The translations under genes and the position numbers were made by a program. From Pelotomaculum isophthalicicum JI (GTDB lineage: Bacteria > Bacillota > Desulfotomaculia > Desulfotomaculales > Pelotomaculaceae), in contig NZ_JAKOAV010000008.1 in assembly GCF_029478095.1 (NCBI RefSeq), positions 1 through 64,000 on the forward strand: a stretch of DNA of 64,000 nt, read 5' to 3'. This document shows, in pieces, positions 27,714-35,038 of this stretch. Under the pieces are notes generated by a model, which was given only the letters and a program-made list of their open reading frames with translations, was not told the DNA's origin and searched no databases. Each line of letters opens with the position of its first letter. The first letter of the stretch is position 1.

Positions 27714-28307
27714 TTAAATTTTTATGATCACGTCGCCGCTGGTCAGCGCTTCGACGGTGTCGTACATATTGGTGATGGTCCCCACCCGGAGCTTGTCTTT
27801 CAGGCCGTAATAGTCCAGGCAGGTGCCGCAGGACCTTATTTCCACCCCCAGTTCAGCGAGCTTGGCCAACGACTGCAGCACGGGGGAACCTTCCGTCGTC
27901 AAATGGACGCCTTCGTTCAGGAACATGAGCAGCCGGGGCTTGTTGGTGGCGGAAGGCAGGGTATTGATGAATCCTTCAATCAGAATTTTGCCCAGTTCGT
28001 CATTAATGCCGATCTTGTTGCAGGTAATAAAAAAAGCAACCCTGGAATTCGATTCCTTTTTTGTCGGCTCTAGAAGTTCTTCACAGGCTGCGCAGCCTTC
28101 TTTTTGGCGGATGGTCAACTTCCAGCCGCCGGCGTCCGGGGTCTCGACCATGGAACAGTTGCAGCCGTCACAAAACTTCCTGATATTTTCTTTTGGGATC
28201 TCGTCGTCCACCAGCACCGCGAACTCTTTTTCACCGGCGTCAACCGCCTTTTTGGTCAGCAGCACCGGTTCCGGGCAGGCCAAGCCTCTCGCGTCGATTA
28301 TTTTCAT
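27714..28307 (-). CDS. yedF: YedF-like sulfurtransferase (TusA + DsrE domains)
   Basis: This 197-aa protein joins an N-terminal TusA-like domain (DARGLACPEPVLL, with the CPxP cysteine at about residue 10) to a C-terminal DsrE-like domain with GTCLDYYGL. It is the selenium-metabolism YedF architecture. It forms a run with a class V aminotransferase and DUF3343, a set that co-occurs with selenophosphate and selenium-dependent molybdenum hydroxylase genes. It probably relays persulfide or selane sulfur/selenium. Extra cysteines (CDGCNCS, CAACE) lie between the domains. Confidence 0.87.
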   Translation of the reverse strand: MKIIDARGLACPEPVLLTKKAVDAGEKEFAVLVDDEIPKENIRKFCDGCNCSMVETPDAGGWKLTIRQKEGCAACEELLEPTKKESNSRVAFFITCNKIGINDELGKILIEGFINTLPSATNKPRLLMFLNEGVHLTTEGSPVLQSLAKLAELGVEIRSCGTCLDYYGLKDKLRVGTITNMYDTVEALTSGDVIIKI

Positions 28308-28308
28308 T

Positions 28309-29466
28309 TTAGTTTACCATCTCCTTACGGGAAATTTCAGCCAGGGCTGTTAATCCTTTTGCAACCTCGGCGGCGTTATTGAAGCAGCCAAAAGCGAACC
28401 GGACGGTTCCCCGCGGGTGGGTTCCAATTGTGTTATGCGCCGCGGGCGCGCAGTGCAAGCCGGACCTGCAGGCGATGTCAAAACGCTTGTCCAGCAGGTA
28501 CGCTACCGTTGACGGCGCGCAACGGGAAATGTTGAAGCTGACAACCGACACTCTTTTGTCCATGTCGCCAGGCCCGTACAGTTCCACACCTTCAATTTTC
28601 CCCGCTTCTTTGATAAACATCCCGGTTAACTTCATTTCCTCTCGCCTGATATTTGACACGCCTTTTTCTAAAACATACTGCACGCCGGCGCCCAGGCCGG
28701 CGAGGCCGATAATGTTCAGGGTGCCGGACTCAAACTGGTCCGGTAAAAAATCGGGCTGGATTTCTCTTTCGGAATTACTGCCGGTGCCGCCCCTGACAAT
28801 GGGTGAAAGCTCGATCCCTTCCCGCACGTACAACCCGCCTGTGCCTTGCGGGCCCAGGAGGGACTTGTGGCCGGTAAAGGCCAGCATGTCGATGTCGCCG
28901 GACGCCGCGTCAACCGGATAGGCGCCCGCTGTTTGAGCCGCGTCCACCAGTATGCGGCTCCCATACCTGTGAGCTATTTCAGAAATAGTAGCAACGGGGG
29001 CTATGGAGCCGGTCACGTTGGAGGCGTGGTTTACCACGACCAGTTTGATTTTTTCTTTTTTGAGAATATCCGCGAAGGCTGCCGGGTCCACCAGACCTTC
29101 CCTGTTTGCCCGGACGGTAAATATTTTTATTTGCCCGCGCTGCTCCAGGTAACGGAGCGGGCGCATCACGCTGTTATGCTCCATGGAGGTGGTGACAACC
29201 TGGTCCCCCTTTTCCAAAAAACCGTTTATGGCTATGTTGAGGCCTTCGGTGACGTTTTTAGTGAAGATGATCCGGGCGCTGTCTTTGATCTGAAAAAGCC
29301 GCGCCAGCAGTTCGCGGGTATTGAAGACCAGCTCGCTGGCCTTTATCGCCAGCCTGTGGCCGCTCCTGCCGGTGCTCCCGCCGATGTTGAAAAAATAGTC
29401 CGCCATGGCCTCAATCACCGCTTCGGGCTTGGGAAAACTGGTGGCGGCGTTATCAAAGTAAATCAT
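28309..29466 (-). CDS. Class V aminotransferase, cysteine desulfurase family
   Basis: This 385-aa PLP enzyme of the CsdB/SufS type has the substrate-binding start IYFDNAATSFPKP, LVDAAQTAG, and AFTGHKSLLGPQG with the PLP lysine, then SGLHCAP with a cysteine in the active-site position. The start at 29466 is preferred over 29502 because family members start MIYFDNAA and a GGGG-rich site precedes it. The gene overlaps DUF3343 upstream and nearly abuts yedF. In this trio it likely supplies sulfur or selenium from cysteine or selenocysteine. Confidence 0.9.
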   Translation of the reverse strand: MIYFDNAATSFPKPEAVIEAMADYFFNIGGSTGRSGHRLAIKASELVFNTRELLARLFQIKDSARIIFTKNVTEGLNIAINGFLEKGDQVVTTSMEHNSVMRPLRYLEQRGQIKIFTVRANREGLVDPAAFADILKKEKIKLVVVNHASNVTGSIAPVATISEIAHRYGSRILVDAAQTAGAYPVDAASGDIDMLAFTGHKSLLGPQGTGGLYVREGIELSPIVRGGTGSNSEREIQPDFLPDQFESGTLNIIGLAGLGAGVQYVLEKGVSNIRREEMKLTGMFIKEAGKIEGVELYGPGDMDKRVSVVSFNISRCAPSTVAYLLDKRFDIACRSGLHCAPAAHNTIGTHPRGTVRFAFGCFNNAAEVAKGLTALAEISRKEMVN

Positions 29467-29671
29467 CCCGGTACCGCACCCCCGTTGATTGAAATAATTC
29501 AAGCGCCCTGCCTAGCAATGGTTCTTCTACTCGCAGCGACATCCCGCACTCGGAAGAAATTTCTTTGGGAGTGGGAATCAATTCATGCGGAATACAAGCT
29601 TTCTCGAGTTCACTTTTCGCTTTGATCACATCATGGGTTGACTTAAATACAATCACTACCGCTTGCGGCAA
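29453..29671 (-). CDS. DUF3343 protein
   Basis: This 72-aa protein has the DUF3343 pattern: VIVFKSTHDVIKAKSELEK, ELIPTPKEISSECGMSLRV with a conserved cysteine in the second half. DUF3343 proteins neighbour YedF and class V aminotransferases and are thought to act as small carriers or adaptors in selenium or sulfur handling. It overlaps the aminotransferase start by 14 nt, consistent with translational coupling. Confidence 0.87.
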   Translation of the reverse strand: MPQAVVIVFKSTHDVIKAKSELEKACIPHELIPTPKEISSECGMSLRVEEPLLGRALELFQSTGVRYRDDLL

Positions 29672-29808
29672 GGCATTTTCCTTCTTCCTGTCATCTCACT
29701 AACCCTTACTATCTTACCATACAACTGCTTTATGATTTAAATAGATTTATTTTATGCTGATTTAGCAATCGATAAAATAAATTTATAAGTAATTTATCGT
29801 ATAAACTA

Positions 29809-29844
29809 TAAATCCGCCTCCTTTTAAATTAGGAAGCGGATTTA
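29809..29844. terminator. Inverted repeat, likely terminator
   Basis: TAAATCCGC and GCGGATTTA form a 9-bp stem extended by TCC/GGA past one mismatch, closing an AT-rich loop. It lies 58 bases past the end of the NlpC/P60 gene and probably ends that transcript, although only an AT-rich flank rather than a strong T run follows. The rest of 29672-29901 shows no gene. Confidence 0.55.
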
Positions 29845-29901
29845 TACCGAAGTTTACTCGTCTCGAATTATTCTGACTCCTGACTCCTGAATACTTGTTA
29901 G

Positions 29902-30591
29902 TTAACTAATTACCCGGCGAGCGCCTAAATACCTTTCACGATAATAAGGGGTGGACAATGAAGTTATACAAACCTCGCCGGCGCCGGAACTGCCGTGAAT
30001 GAACTGGTTGTCGCCGATATAAATGCCCACATGCGACGGGCCGCTCTCATAGGTGCTGAAGAAAACCAAATCCCCCGCTCTCGGCTGGCTAACCCGATAA
30101 CCTTCATCAAACTGCTCGTCGGCCGCGTGAGGCAGGTCAATGCCGAAATGGCCAAAGACATAACTGGTAAATCCCGAGCAGTCGAAGCCCCTTGGCGAAC
30201 CACCCGCCCAAACATAGGGCGTGCCCAAAAATTGTTCCGCATAAGATACTATGGTCTGTCCTTTTCTATCACCTGCCGCCCCGCGGCTTGGAGTAAAAGT
30301 CGCAGGATTGAACCGCTCCAAAGCCTGTATTGTTTCTGGTCCAACAATACCGTCAACCGTCAACCCGCAATCCGCTTGAAATCTTATAACCGCGTTTAAT
30401 GTGGCAGGGCCGAAATCTCCATCCAGCGCGCTGTCGTAATAGCCATACGATTGCAATTTCGTTTGAACCTTCAAGACATCGTTCCCGGACGCGCCTTCTT
30501 TCAAAGCCTGTCCCGCGTACACCGCTGTGGCTGTGAGAAATGTAACAAGCAAAAAAATACTTAAGGATATCGACAGCTTTCTCTTAGACAC
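29902..30591 (-). CDS. Secreted NlpC/P60 peptidase with PG-binding domain
   Basis: This 229-aa secreted peptidoglycan hydrolase has a signal peptide (about 1-26, cut near VYAGQA), a PG_binding_1 domain (about 30-95: LQSYGYYDSALDGDFGPAT...DGIVGPET) and a C-terminal NlpC/P60 domain with the catalytic Cys in GFDCSGFTSY, His in PSHVGIYIG and a polar third residue in FIHGSS. It cuts peptide stems in the wall. The GTG start has GAGGTGATGCA upstream, and a TTCGACA (0A-box-like) lies about 75 bp further up, which would fit a sporulation or transition-phase role. Confidence 0.93.
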   Translation of the reverse strand: MSKRKLSISLSIFLLVTFLTATAVYAGQALKEGASGNDVLKVQTKLQSYGYYDSALDGDFGPATLNAVIRFQADCGLTVDGIVGPETIQALERFNPATFTPSRGAAGDRKGQTIVSYAEQFLGTPYVWAGGSPRGFDCSGFTSYVFGHFGIDLPHAADEQFDEGYRVSQPRAGDLVFFSTYESGPSHVGIYIGDNQFIHGSSGAGEVCITSLSTPYYRERYLGARRVIS

Positions 30592-30664
30592 TGCATCACC
30601 TCGTTGATAAATATTTCCCGTTATAGTTCAGGTGGAACATTTCACGCAACTTTTACCAAAAAAA

Positions 30665-30671
30665 TTCGACA
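30665..30671 (-). promoter_or_regulatory. Candidate Spo0A box
   Basis: On the minus strand this reads TGTCGAA, the 0A-box core. It lies 74 bp before the GTG of the NlpC/P60 gene in a short AT-rich spacer behind the histidine kinase. A 7-mer is weak evidence on its own. Confidence 0.3.
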
Positions 30672-30725
30672 CAAATTTCAAAAATCCTTTTTAAATTTCA
30701 AGAAAATTTTATCTATATCAAGAAT

Positions 30726-32396
30726 CTAATTCGCTGTGTTCATGTCCGGCTCCAACTCTGTTTCGTTATCGCAACCCGGCTTAAATGCCACAAAAAAAGT
30801 AGTTCCCGTTGGGCCGGTTTTTACATTGATAGCTGCGTTGTGCCTGGCCACGATGCTGTAACACACGGACAGCCCCAGGCCTGTCCCGTTTTCTTTGGTA
30901 GTAAAGAAAGGATCACCGATTTTATCAAGCACATCGGGTTCGATGCCCGGGCCTTGATCCTGCACCGATAAAACCACCTCATCACCGTCCATAAATGTCC
31001 CGACGGTCAAGTTCCCGCCGGGTGACATCGCTTCCAGCCCATTTCTAACAAGGTTTAAAATAAGCTGGCGCATTTCCCTTTCATCCAGGAATAAATCTGA
31101 AATATCTCCAAGCTCAAATTTTATATTTTTATCGAAGTTTATCGCATCAGCCAGGATTAAAGGTGATAAAGCTTCCACTATTGAATTAAGATTCTGCATT
31201 TTGAAATTCACCACCCTGTTTCTGGCCAGGGAAAGGTACTCCGTTATTATCGAATTCGCTCTATCCAGTTCTTCGACCATCAGATTAAAGTATCCCCTAT
31301 GTTTAATATACTCATCTTTTCTTTGAAGCATTTGTAAGAAACCGCGCACCGTGGTCATCGGGTTTCTTATTTCGTGGCCGATACCGGCGGCCATTTCTCC
31401 AACCAGGTGCATCCGCTCCAGCCGCTCCATTTCCTTTTCAACTTTTTTACGTTCGGTGATGTCTTCCGCGATTTTAATAAAATTAGTGATTGCGCCATCG
31501 GGGTTTCTAAAAGGCGAAATGGTGGCAAATTCCCAGTAATCATCACCGTTTTTCTTCTTGTTGCAGAATTCACCCTGCCATACACCGCCCGATTGAATTA
31601 CCTCCCAAAATTTTTCGAATTCATCAGAAGCAAGCCCGCCGGGTTTCAACTCTTTTCCGATGGCGTTATCATATGGATAACCAGTTATTTCAGTAAATCT
31701 CGGATTGACATACTCGATTTTGCCTTCTGTATCTAAAATCATAATGATATTTGGACTTTGCTCGACGACACTGGACAATTTCTGATTTTGCCGCTCCGTC
31801 TGTTTCCTATGTTCAATCTCTTCATTGAGAGATAATATGTTCTCTTTTAACTGCTCCTGGTACTGCACATTATTATCTATTAGCACGCCGACAAACCAGC
31901 CGACTATGTACATAATACTGATCATGATTAAACTTGATTCAAAAGCCTGAAAGAAATACATACCTTTGGCAATCATTTCATAAACAACTATGAAAAAGGA
32001 ACAAACAGTGGACATCACTATGCCAGCCGTTTTGCCCATAACTGAGGCGGCGAATAAGACCGGGAGGATAAACACTACTTTTAAGTAAAAAATATTTTCT
32101 TTCTCGATAAACAAAGTAGTTATCGCTATTAGCAGCGGAAAACTTATATATATAATATTAAATAATGATAAATATTTCCCATCCTTTTGCACTAAATGTT
32201 TTTCCAACTTGTATAACAGGATAATTAACCATATTAAATTCAATGACATGTAAAAGCAAATACTGCCCGTATTATAAGGGTTGATATTATTACCATAAAG
32301 CAATACGCCCAACAATGCGACAATGATACAAAAAATATGCATGATTGACAAATGATTAATTGATTCTTTTTGACTTTCTTTCATTACTCCTGCCAT
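30726..32396 (-). CDS. Membrane PAS sensor histidine kinase
   Basis: This is a 556-aa kinase: five or six N-terminal membrane helices (about 15-185), a coiled coil, one PAS domain (about 205-325, IIMILDTEGKIEYVNPRFTEITGY), HisKA with the phosphoacceptor in GEMAAGIGHEIRNPMTTVRG, and HATPase_c (NGLEAM, DQGPGI, GTGLGLSV). It resembles orphan KinA/B-type sporulation kinases; no response regulator gene is adjacent. It follows the AgrD-like peptide gene and may sense that peptide, although its membrane part is not the AgrC type. AGGAGGTGA precedes the ATG. Confidence 0.9.
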   Translation of the reverse strand: MAGVMKESQKESINHLSIMHIFCIIVALLGVLLYGNNINPYNTGSICFYMSLNLIWLIILLYKLEKHLVQKDGKYLSLFNIIYISFPLLIAITTLFIEKENIFYLKVVFILPVLFAASVMGKTAGIVMSTVCSFFIVVYEMIAKGMYFFQAFESSLIMISIMYIVGWFVGVLIDNNVQYQEQLKENILSLNEEIEHRKQTERQNQKLSSVVEQSPNIIMILDTEGKIEYVNPRFTEITGYPYDNAIGKELKPGGLASDEFEKFWEVIQSGGVWQGEFCNKKKNGDDYWEFATISPFRNPDGAITNFIKIAEDITERKKVEKEMERLERMHLVGEMAAGIGHEIRNPMTTVRGFLQMLQRKDEYIKHRGYFNLMVEELDRANSIITEYLSLARNRVVNFKMQNLNSIVEALSPLILADAINFDKNIKFELGDISDLFLDEREMRQLILNLVRNGLEAMSPGGNLTVGTFMDGDEVVLSVQDQGPGIEPDVLDKIGDPFFTTKENGTGLGLSVCYSIVARHNAAINVKTGPTGTTFFVAFKPGCDNETELEPDMNTAN

Positions 32397-32436
32397 TTCA
32401 ATATATCACCTCCTGATGTTACGCGTTAAAATGTAT

Positions 32437-32462
32437 AAGGAGGCGGGGAAAACCACCTCCTT
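32437..32462 (-). terminator. Hairpin between peptide gene and kinase gene
   Basis: AAGGAGG and CCTCCTT form a perfect 7-bp stem between the stop codon of the AgrD-like gene and the kinase start. No long T run follows on the minus strand, so it may be a partial terminator or RNA-stabilising hairpin that sets peptide transcript levels above kinase levels. Confidence 0.45.
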
Positions 32463-32471
32463 ACCTTTTGG

Positions 32472-32594
32472 CTACCTTCTTAGCGACTCAGGCACCTCTG
32501 GTTGGTAAGACCCTATACCACAAGCAGACGCTGATGTTATACTCGCGAGCAGCAGCAACACTGTGACCGCAAATGCAAATAATTTGTGTTTCAT
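32472..32594 (-). CDS. AgrD-like cyclic autoinducer peptide precursor
   Basis: This 40-aa ORF starts MKHKLFAFAVTVLLLL and ends CGIGSYQPEVPESLRR. The layout is that of clostridial cyclic lactone autoinducer (AgrD) precursors: a hydrophobic leader, a cysteine, a short core, and the conserved acidic/proline tail (Q/E)PE(V/L)PxxLR. Aligning PEVP with the staphylococcal tail would place the ring at CGIGS, but the cut site is uncertain. GGGGGTGA precedes the ATG. No agrB is present nearby. A lipoprotein or Sec-cleaved peptide (SASA|C) is an alternative reading. It lies between two membrane-protein genes and a histidine kinase on one strand. Confidence 0.75.
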   Translation of the reverse strand: MKHKLFAFAVTVLLLLASITSASACGIGSYQPEVPESLRR

Positions 32595-32621
32595 AACATT
32601 TCACCCCCTTCCATGCCTAGT

Positions 32622-33086
32622 CTATATTTCCCACGCGTCTTTATCAGGTTTTTTAAATTTTGAAATTATTACGGCGAATAAAATCATTAGAATGGCCTGC
32701 GGTAGAGTAATTAATTTCCATAATAAGTAATCTGACAAGAATACCTGTTGATCTAGTTTTGTGATCAAAAAAAATGATTTATTTATCACCAATTCCAATA
32801 TCGCCAAGGTAGTAAAACTCGCAAAGGCGGCAATAAAACTATTTAACTGTGTAGTCCTGGTGGCTTTTATAATAAAAAGGGCCAATAATAATGTAGCAGC
32901 AACTGAATGAAGACCAAAAGAATTTAGAGGTAGAGATCTTATTATAAAAATTATTATAGTCAGTGCCGTGCCGGCCACCGCTATGATTCTCCAGCGAAGC
33001 GGCACCCCGGCCAAAGCCAAACCAAAAGCCACAGTACCCATAATTTCAGGGATACCTTGCATAAAAAACAACAGTGTCTTTTCCAT
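32622..33086 (-). CDS. Cysteine-free membrane protein, QGIPE family, copy 2
   Basis: This 154-aa protein has about five membrane helices, beginning MEKTLLFFMQGIPEIMG and ending with a charged tail KFKKPDKDAWEI. It is a close paralogue of the next gene upstream (same length, same first and last motifs). It contains no cysteine, so it cannot be an AgrB-type thiol protease. I do not recognise a named family. Its position directly before the AgrD-like gene suggests a role in peptide export, sensing or immunity. GGAGTGGACTGACAG precedes the ATG. Confidence 0.8.
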   Translation of the reverse strand: MEKTLLFFMQGIPEIMGTVAFGLALAGVPLRWRIIAVAGTALTIIIFIIRSLPLNSFGLHSVAATLLLALFIIKATRTTQLNSFIAAFASFTTLAILELVINKSFFLITKLDQQVFLSDYLLWKLITLPQAILMILFAVIISKFKKPDKDAWEI

Positions 33087-33128
33087 CTGTCAGTCCACTC
33101 CAACTTTTATAATTTTAGAGAAATCAAC

Positions 33129-33590
33129 TCATATTCTCCACGCGTCTCTGTCGGGTGCTTTATACTTTGAAATTATCAATGCAAATAAAATCATCAGTAT
33201 AGCCTGCGGCAGGCCGACCAATTTCCACAACAATTCATTTGATACGAAAACTTGTTGATCGAGTTTTGTGATAAGAAGAAACAATTTAATAATTACAAAT
33301 TCCAATGTCGCCAGAGTGGTAAAACTCGCAATAGCGGCAAAAAAACTATTCATTGCTGTAATCCGGGTGGTTTTAATGATAAATACAGCTAAGAGCAAAA
33401 TTACCATAACCATATGAATACCAAAAGTTATTTGCACGGATCTAATCACATAAATTATTATGGTCAGCACCGTACCGGTCGCCGTGACGATCCTCCAGCG
33501 AAGCGGCACCCTGACCAGGGCCAAACCAAACGCCACTACACCCGTTATTTCAGGGATGCCTTGCATAAAAAACAGCAGAATCTTTTCCAT
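33129..33590 (-). CDS. Cysteine-free membrane protein, QGIPE family, copy 1
   Basis: This 153-aa paralogue of the following gene starts MEKILLFFMQGIPEITG and ends KYKAPDRDAWRI, with PLRWRI, TKLDQQVF and LPQAILMILFA also shared. The two probably arose by tandem duplication and may form a heterodimer. It has about five helices and no cysteine. It is the first gene of the peptide-kinase set; a TTCGACA is found about 100 bp upstream. The function is unknown. Confidence 0.8.
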   Translation of the reverse strand: MEKILLFFMQGIPEITGVVAFGLALVRVPLRWRIVTATGTVLTIIIYVIRSVQITFGIHMVMVILLLAVFIIKTTRITAMNSFFAAIASFTTLATLEFVIIKLFLLITKLDQQVFVSNELLWKLVGLPQAILMILFALIISKYKAPDRDAWRI

Positions 33591-33687
33591 TTATTTTCTC
33601 TCGTCATTATTTTTTTGGGATACTTCTACAAATGTTATCAAAAACCTGCCAATTAATTGATTAAATTTCTACAATATTCCAACTTTT

Positions 33688-33694
33688 TTCGACA
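33688..33694. promoter_or_regulatory. Candidate Spo0A box
   Basis: TTCGACA lies in the spacer between the divergent membrane-protein operon and the DUF5362-like gene, after a run of T. It could act on either side. The rest of 33591-33819 shows only AT-rich sequence and the GGAGGTG site of the plus-strand gene. Confidence 0.3.
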
Positions 33695-33819
33695 AAATAT
33701 TATTTTAGGCTCCTGGAACGCTTCTAATAGGTGGTCTTTTTTCAAGAATTGCAATATTTTTTAAGTCTTTAAATCAGGCTGGAGAATAGATATATATAAA
33801 AAAATGGAGGTGGTTTCGC

Positions 33820-34170
33820 TTGGTTGACAAGGAGAATTTGAAGGAGTTAAGCAAATGGGCCGGTTTTGTCGGTATCATGACAATTATTTTCGGTGCGATA
33901 TCAGCGATTGGAGGTCTTTTCGCGTTCATTATTGGCGCGATTCCTGGAATTATAGCGATAATACTTGGCATAAAGTTGCGCAACACAAAGCTATACGCTG
34001 ATGAACTTTTGGCCGGCGAACAGGATGAAACAAAATTGAATATGCTTTTTATGAATCTAAACACTTATTTTAAAATACAAGGAATTTTAATAATCATATC
34101 CCTGGCGTTTATGATTCTTGGTATGCTGACGGGTGTTTTCGCGGGTTTTGCCTTTAGACACATTTTTTAA
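33820..34170 (+). CDS. DUF5362-like small membrane protein
   Basis: This 116-aa protein starts at a TTG behind GGAGGTG. Residues 12-50 form a membrane hairpin (WAGFVGIMTIIFGAISAIGGLF, GAIPGIIAIILGIKL), a charged linker with an ELLAGEQDET stretch follows, and a second hairpin (about 80-116) ends the protein. The pattern matches the DUF5362 membrane family, whose function is unknown. It is transcribed divergently from the peptide locus. Confidence 0.7.
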   Translation: MVDKENLKELSKWAGFVGIMTIIFGAISAIGGLFAFIIGAIPGIIAIILGIKLRNTKLYADELLAGEQDETKLNMLFMNLNTYFKIQGILIIISLAFMILGMLTGVFAGFAFRHIF

Positions 34171-34176
34171 ATTCGA

Positions 34177-34222
34177 CCATGTGGTCATGCAGCTTTACGC
34201 ACTTGGCATTGTGGATGTATTT
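34177..34222 (+). pseudogene. Fragment duplicating part of the gene at 37327
   Basis: This 46-nt stretch encodes DHVVMQLYALGIVDV, the same peptide as the middle of the 89-aa gene at 37327-37596, with a few synonymous differences. It is a remnant of a paralogue, and the neighbouring HD gene uses its antisense for its last codons (STMPSA). Confidence 0.6.
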
Positions 34223-34746
34223 TTCTGTATCACTTTTGTTAACGCATCCATTATTTGAACTGGCGCAAATTGTTCCACTTGTGATAATGCAAATTCGGAA
34301 GATAAAGCTTCGCCGGGGATGAATTCATGCCTATTAATTATCGCGTCATAGACGTCACAAGCTCCAATTATCAACATCTCTAAAGCCGGTTCTTGCAGAC
34401 CGTCGGGATAACCGCCGCCTCCTGGCCGCTCATGATGACCACGAACCAAGGCATTTATAAATTCCGGCGATTTTGGCCATATTTCATCAAGTATATTTAA
34501 AGAAGCGATGGGATGAGCAGTAATCACCGCCCAATCAGAAGGTTCTATTGGAAATTTAGTTAATAGTTCAGGCGGCCATGTGGTTTTTCCTAGATCATGC
34601 AGGTAAGCCGCCAATGTTATTTTTTTGTGATTAGACATATGCAGAAGCGAAGTAACCGCATATGTCAGGTTGGCAACCCTTCTGCAATGACCCTCAACCA
34701 GTGGATAAATAAGAAGAGTTTTCTTGGCGATATCAACCACGTCCAT
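34195..34746 (-). CDS. HD-domain phosphohydrolase (HD-GYP-like)
   Basis: This 183-aa protein has the HD-GYP core: LAAYLHDLGKTTWP with the HD pair, ITAHP, and GHHERPGGGGYPDGL. The last resembles the HHE...G(Y)P region of c-di-GMP phosphodiesterases. It lacks a sensor domain and is short. The C-terminus runs into the duplicated fragment at 34177, so the original ending may be lost. GGGAGATGATTCA precedes the ATG. Confidence 0.78.
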   Translation of the reverse strand: MDVVDIAKKTLLIYPLVEGHCRRVANLTYAVTSLLHMSNHKKITLAAYLHDLGKTTWPPELLTKFPIEPSDWAVITAHPIASLNILDEIWPKSPEFINALVRGHHERPGGGGYPDGLQEPALEMLIIGACDVYDAIINRHEFIPGEALSSEFALSQVEQFAPVQIMDALTKVIQKNTSTMPSA

Positions 34747-34769
34747 TGAATCATCTCCCTTCGGTATTA

Positions 34770-34776
34770 TTCGACA
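34770..34776. promoter_or_regulatory. Candidate Spo0A box upstream of HD gene
   Basis: TTCGACA lies 24 bp before the HD-protein ATG, where it could overlap the promoter or leader. It is the third such 7-mer in intergenic DNA within about 4 kb. Confidence 0.25.
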
Positions 34777-34905
34777 TTTTACAGGTTTTACCTCCTTTCT
34801 TTTGAGAATAAATTAGAATAATACCAATTTTTTTCGCAATTCATCAAGATATCAAAATATACCTATAGTTACCAACCCATTCCAGGGTGGACATAAGTGA
34901 AAGGT

Positions 34906-34942
34906 AAAAGTAAGGAAGCACTATATGCTTCCTTACTTTTTT
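34906..34942. terminator. 15-bp perfect hairpin, bidirectional terminator
   Basis: AAAAGTAAGGAAGCA and its exact complement flank a 5-nt loop (CTATA), with A and T tracts on both sides: a strong intrinsic terminator in either direction. It sits between the divergent HD gene and the secreted protein gene, where no known gene needs termination, so a small RNA may end here. The rest of 34747-35038 has no gene. Confidence 0.6.
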
Positions 34943-35038
34943 GATATAATTACATTTATGGTAATTAATTACAGACGATCCCCGACCAGGAGGTTAATCC
35001 GTAGTTATCGCACTGACTAATTTGGGAGGGATTTCTCA

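Noticed and set aside
28846-29625. A 259-codon plus-strand frame opposite the aminotransferase
   Set aside because: It is the antisense of a conserved PLP enzyme and has no family motifs.
30726-32396. AgrC-type HPK10 receptor kinase
   Set aside because: It contains a PAS domain and a standard HisKA with GHEIRNP, unlike HPK10 kinases.
32622-33086. AgrB peptide protease
   Set aside because: The protein has no cysteine and is too short, so it cannot carry the AgrB Cys/His catalytic pair.
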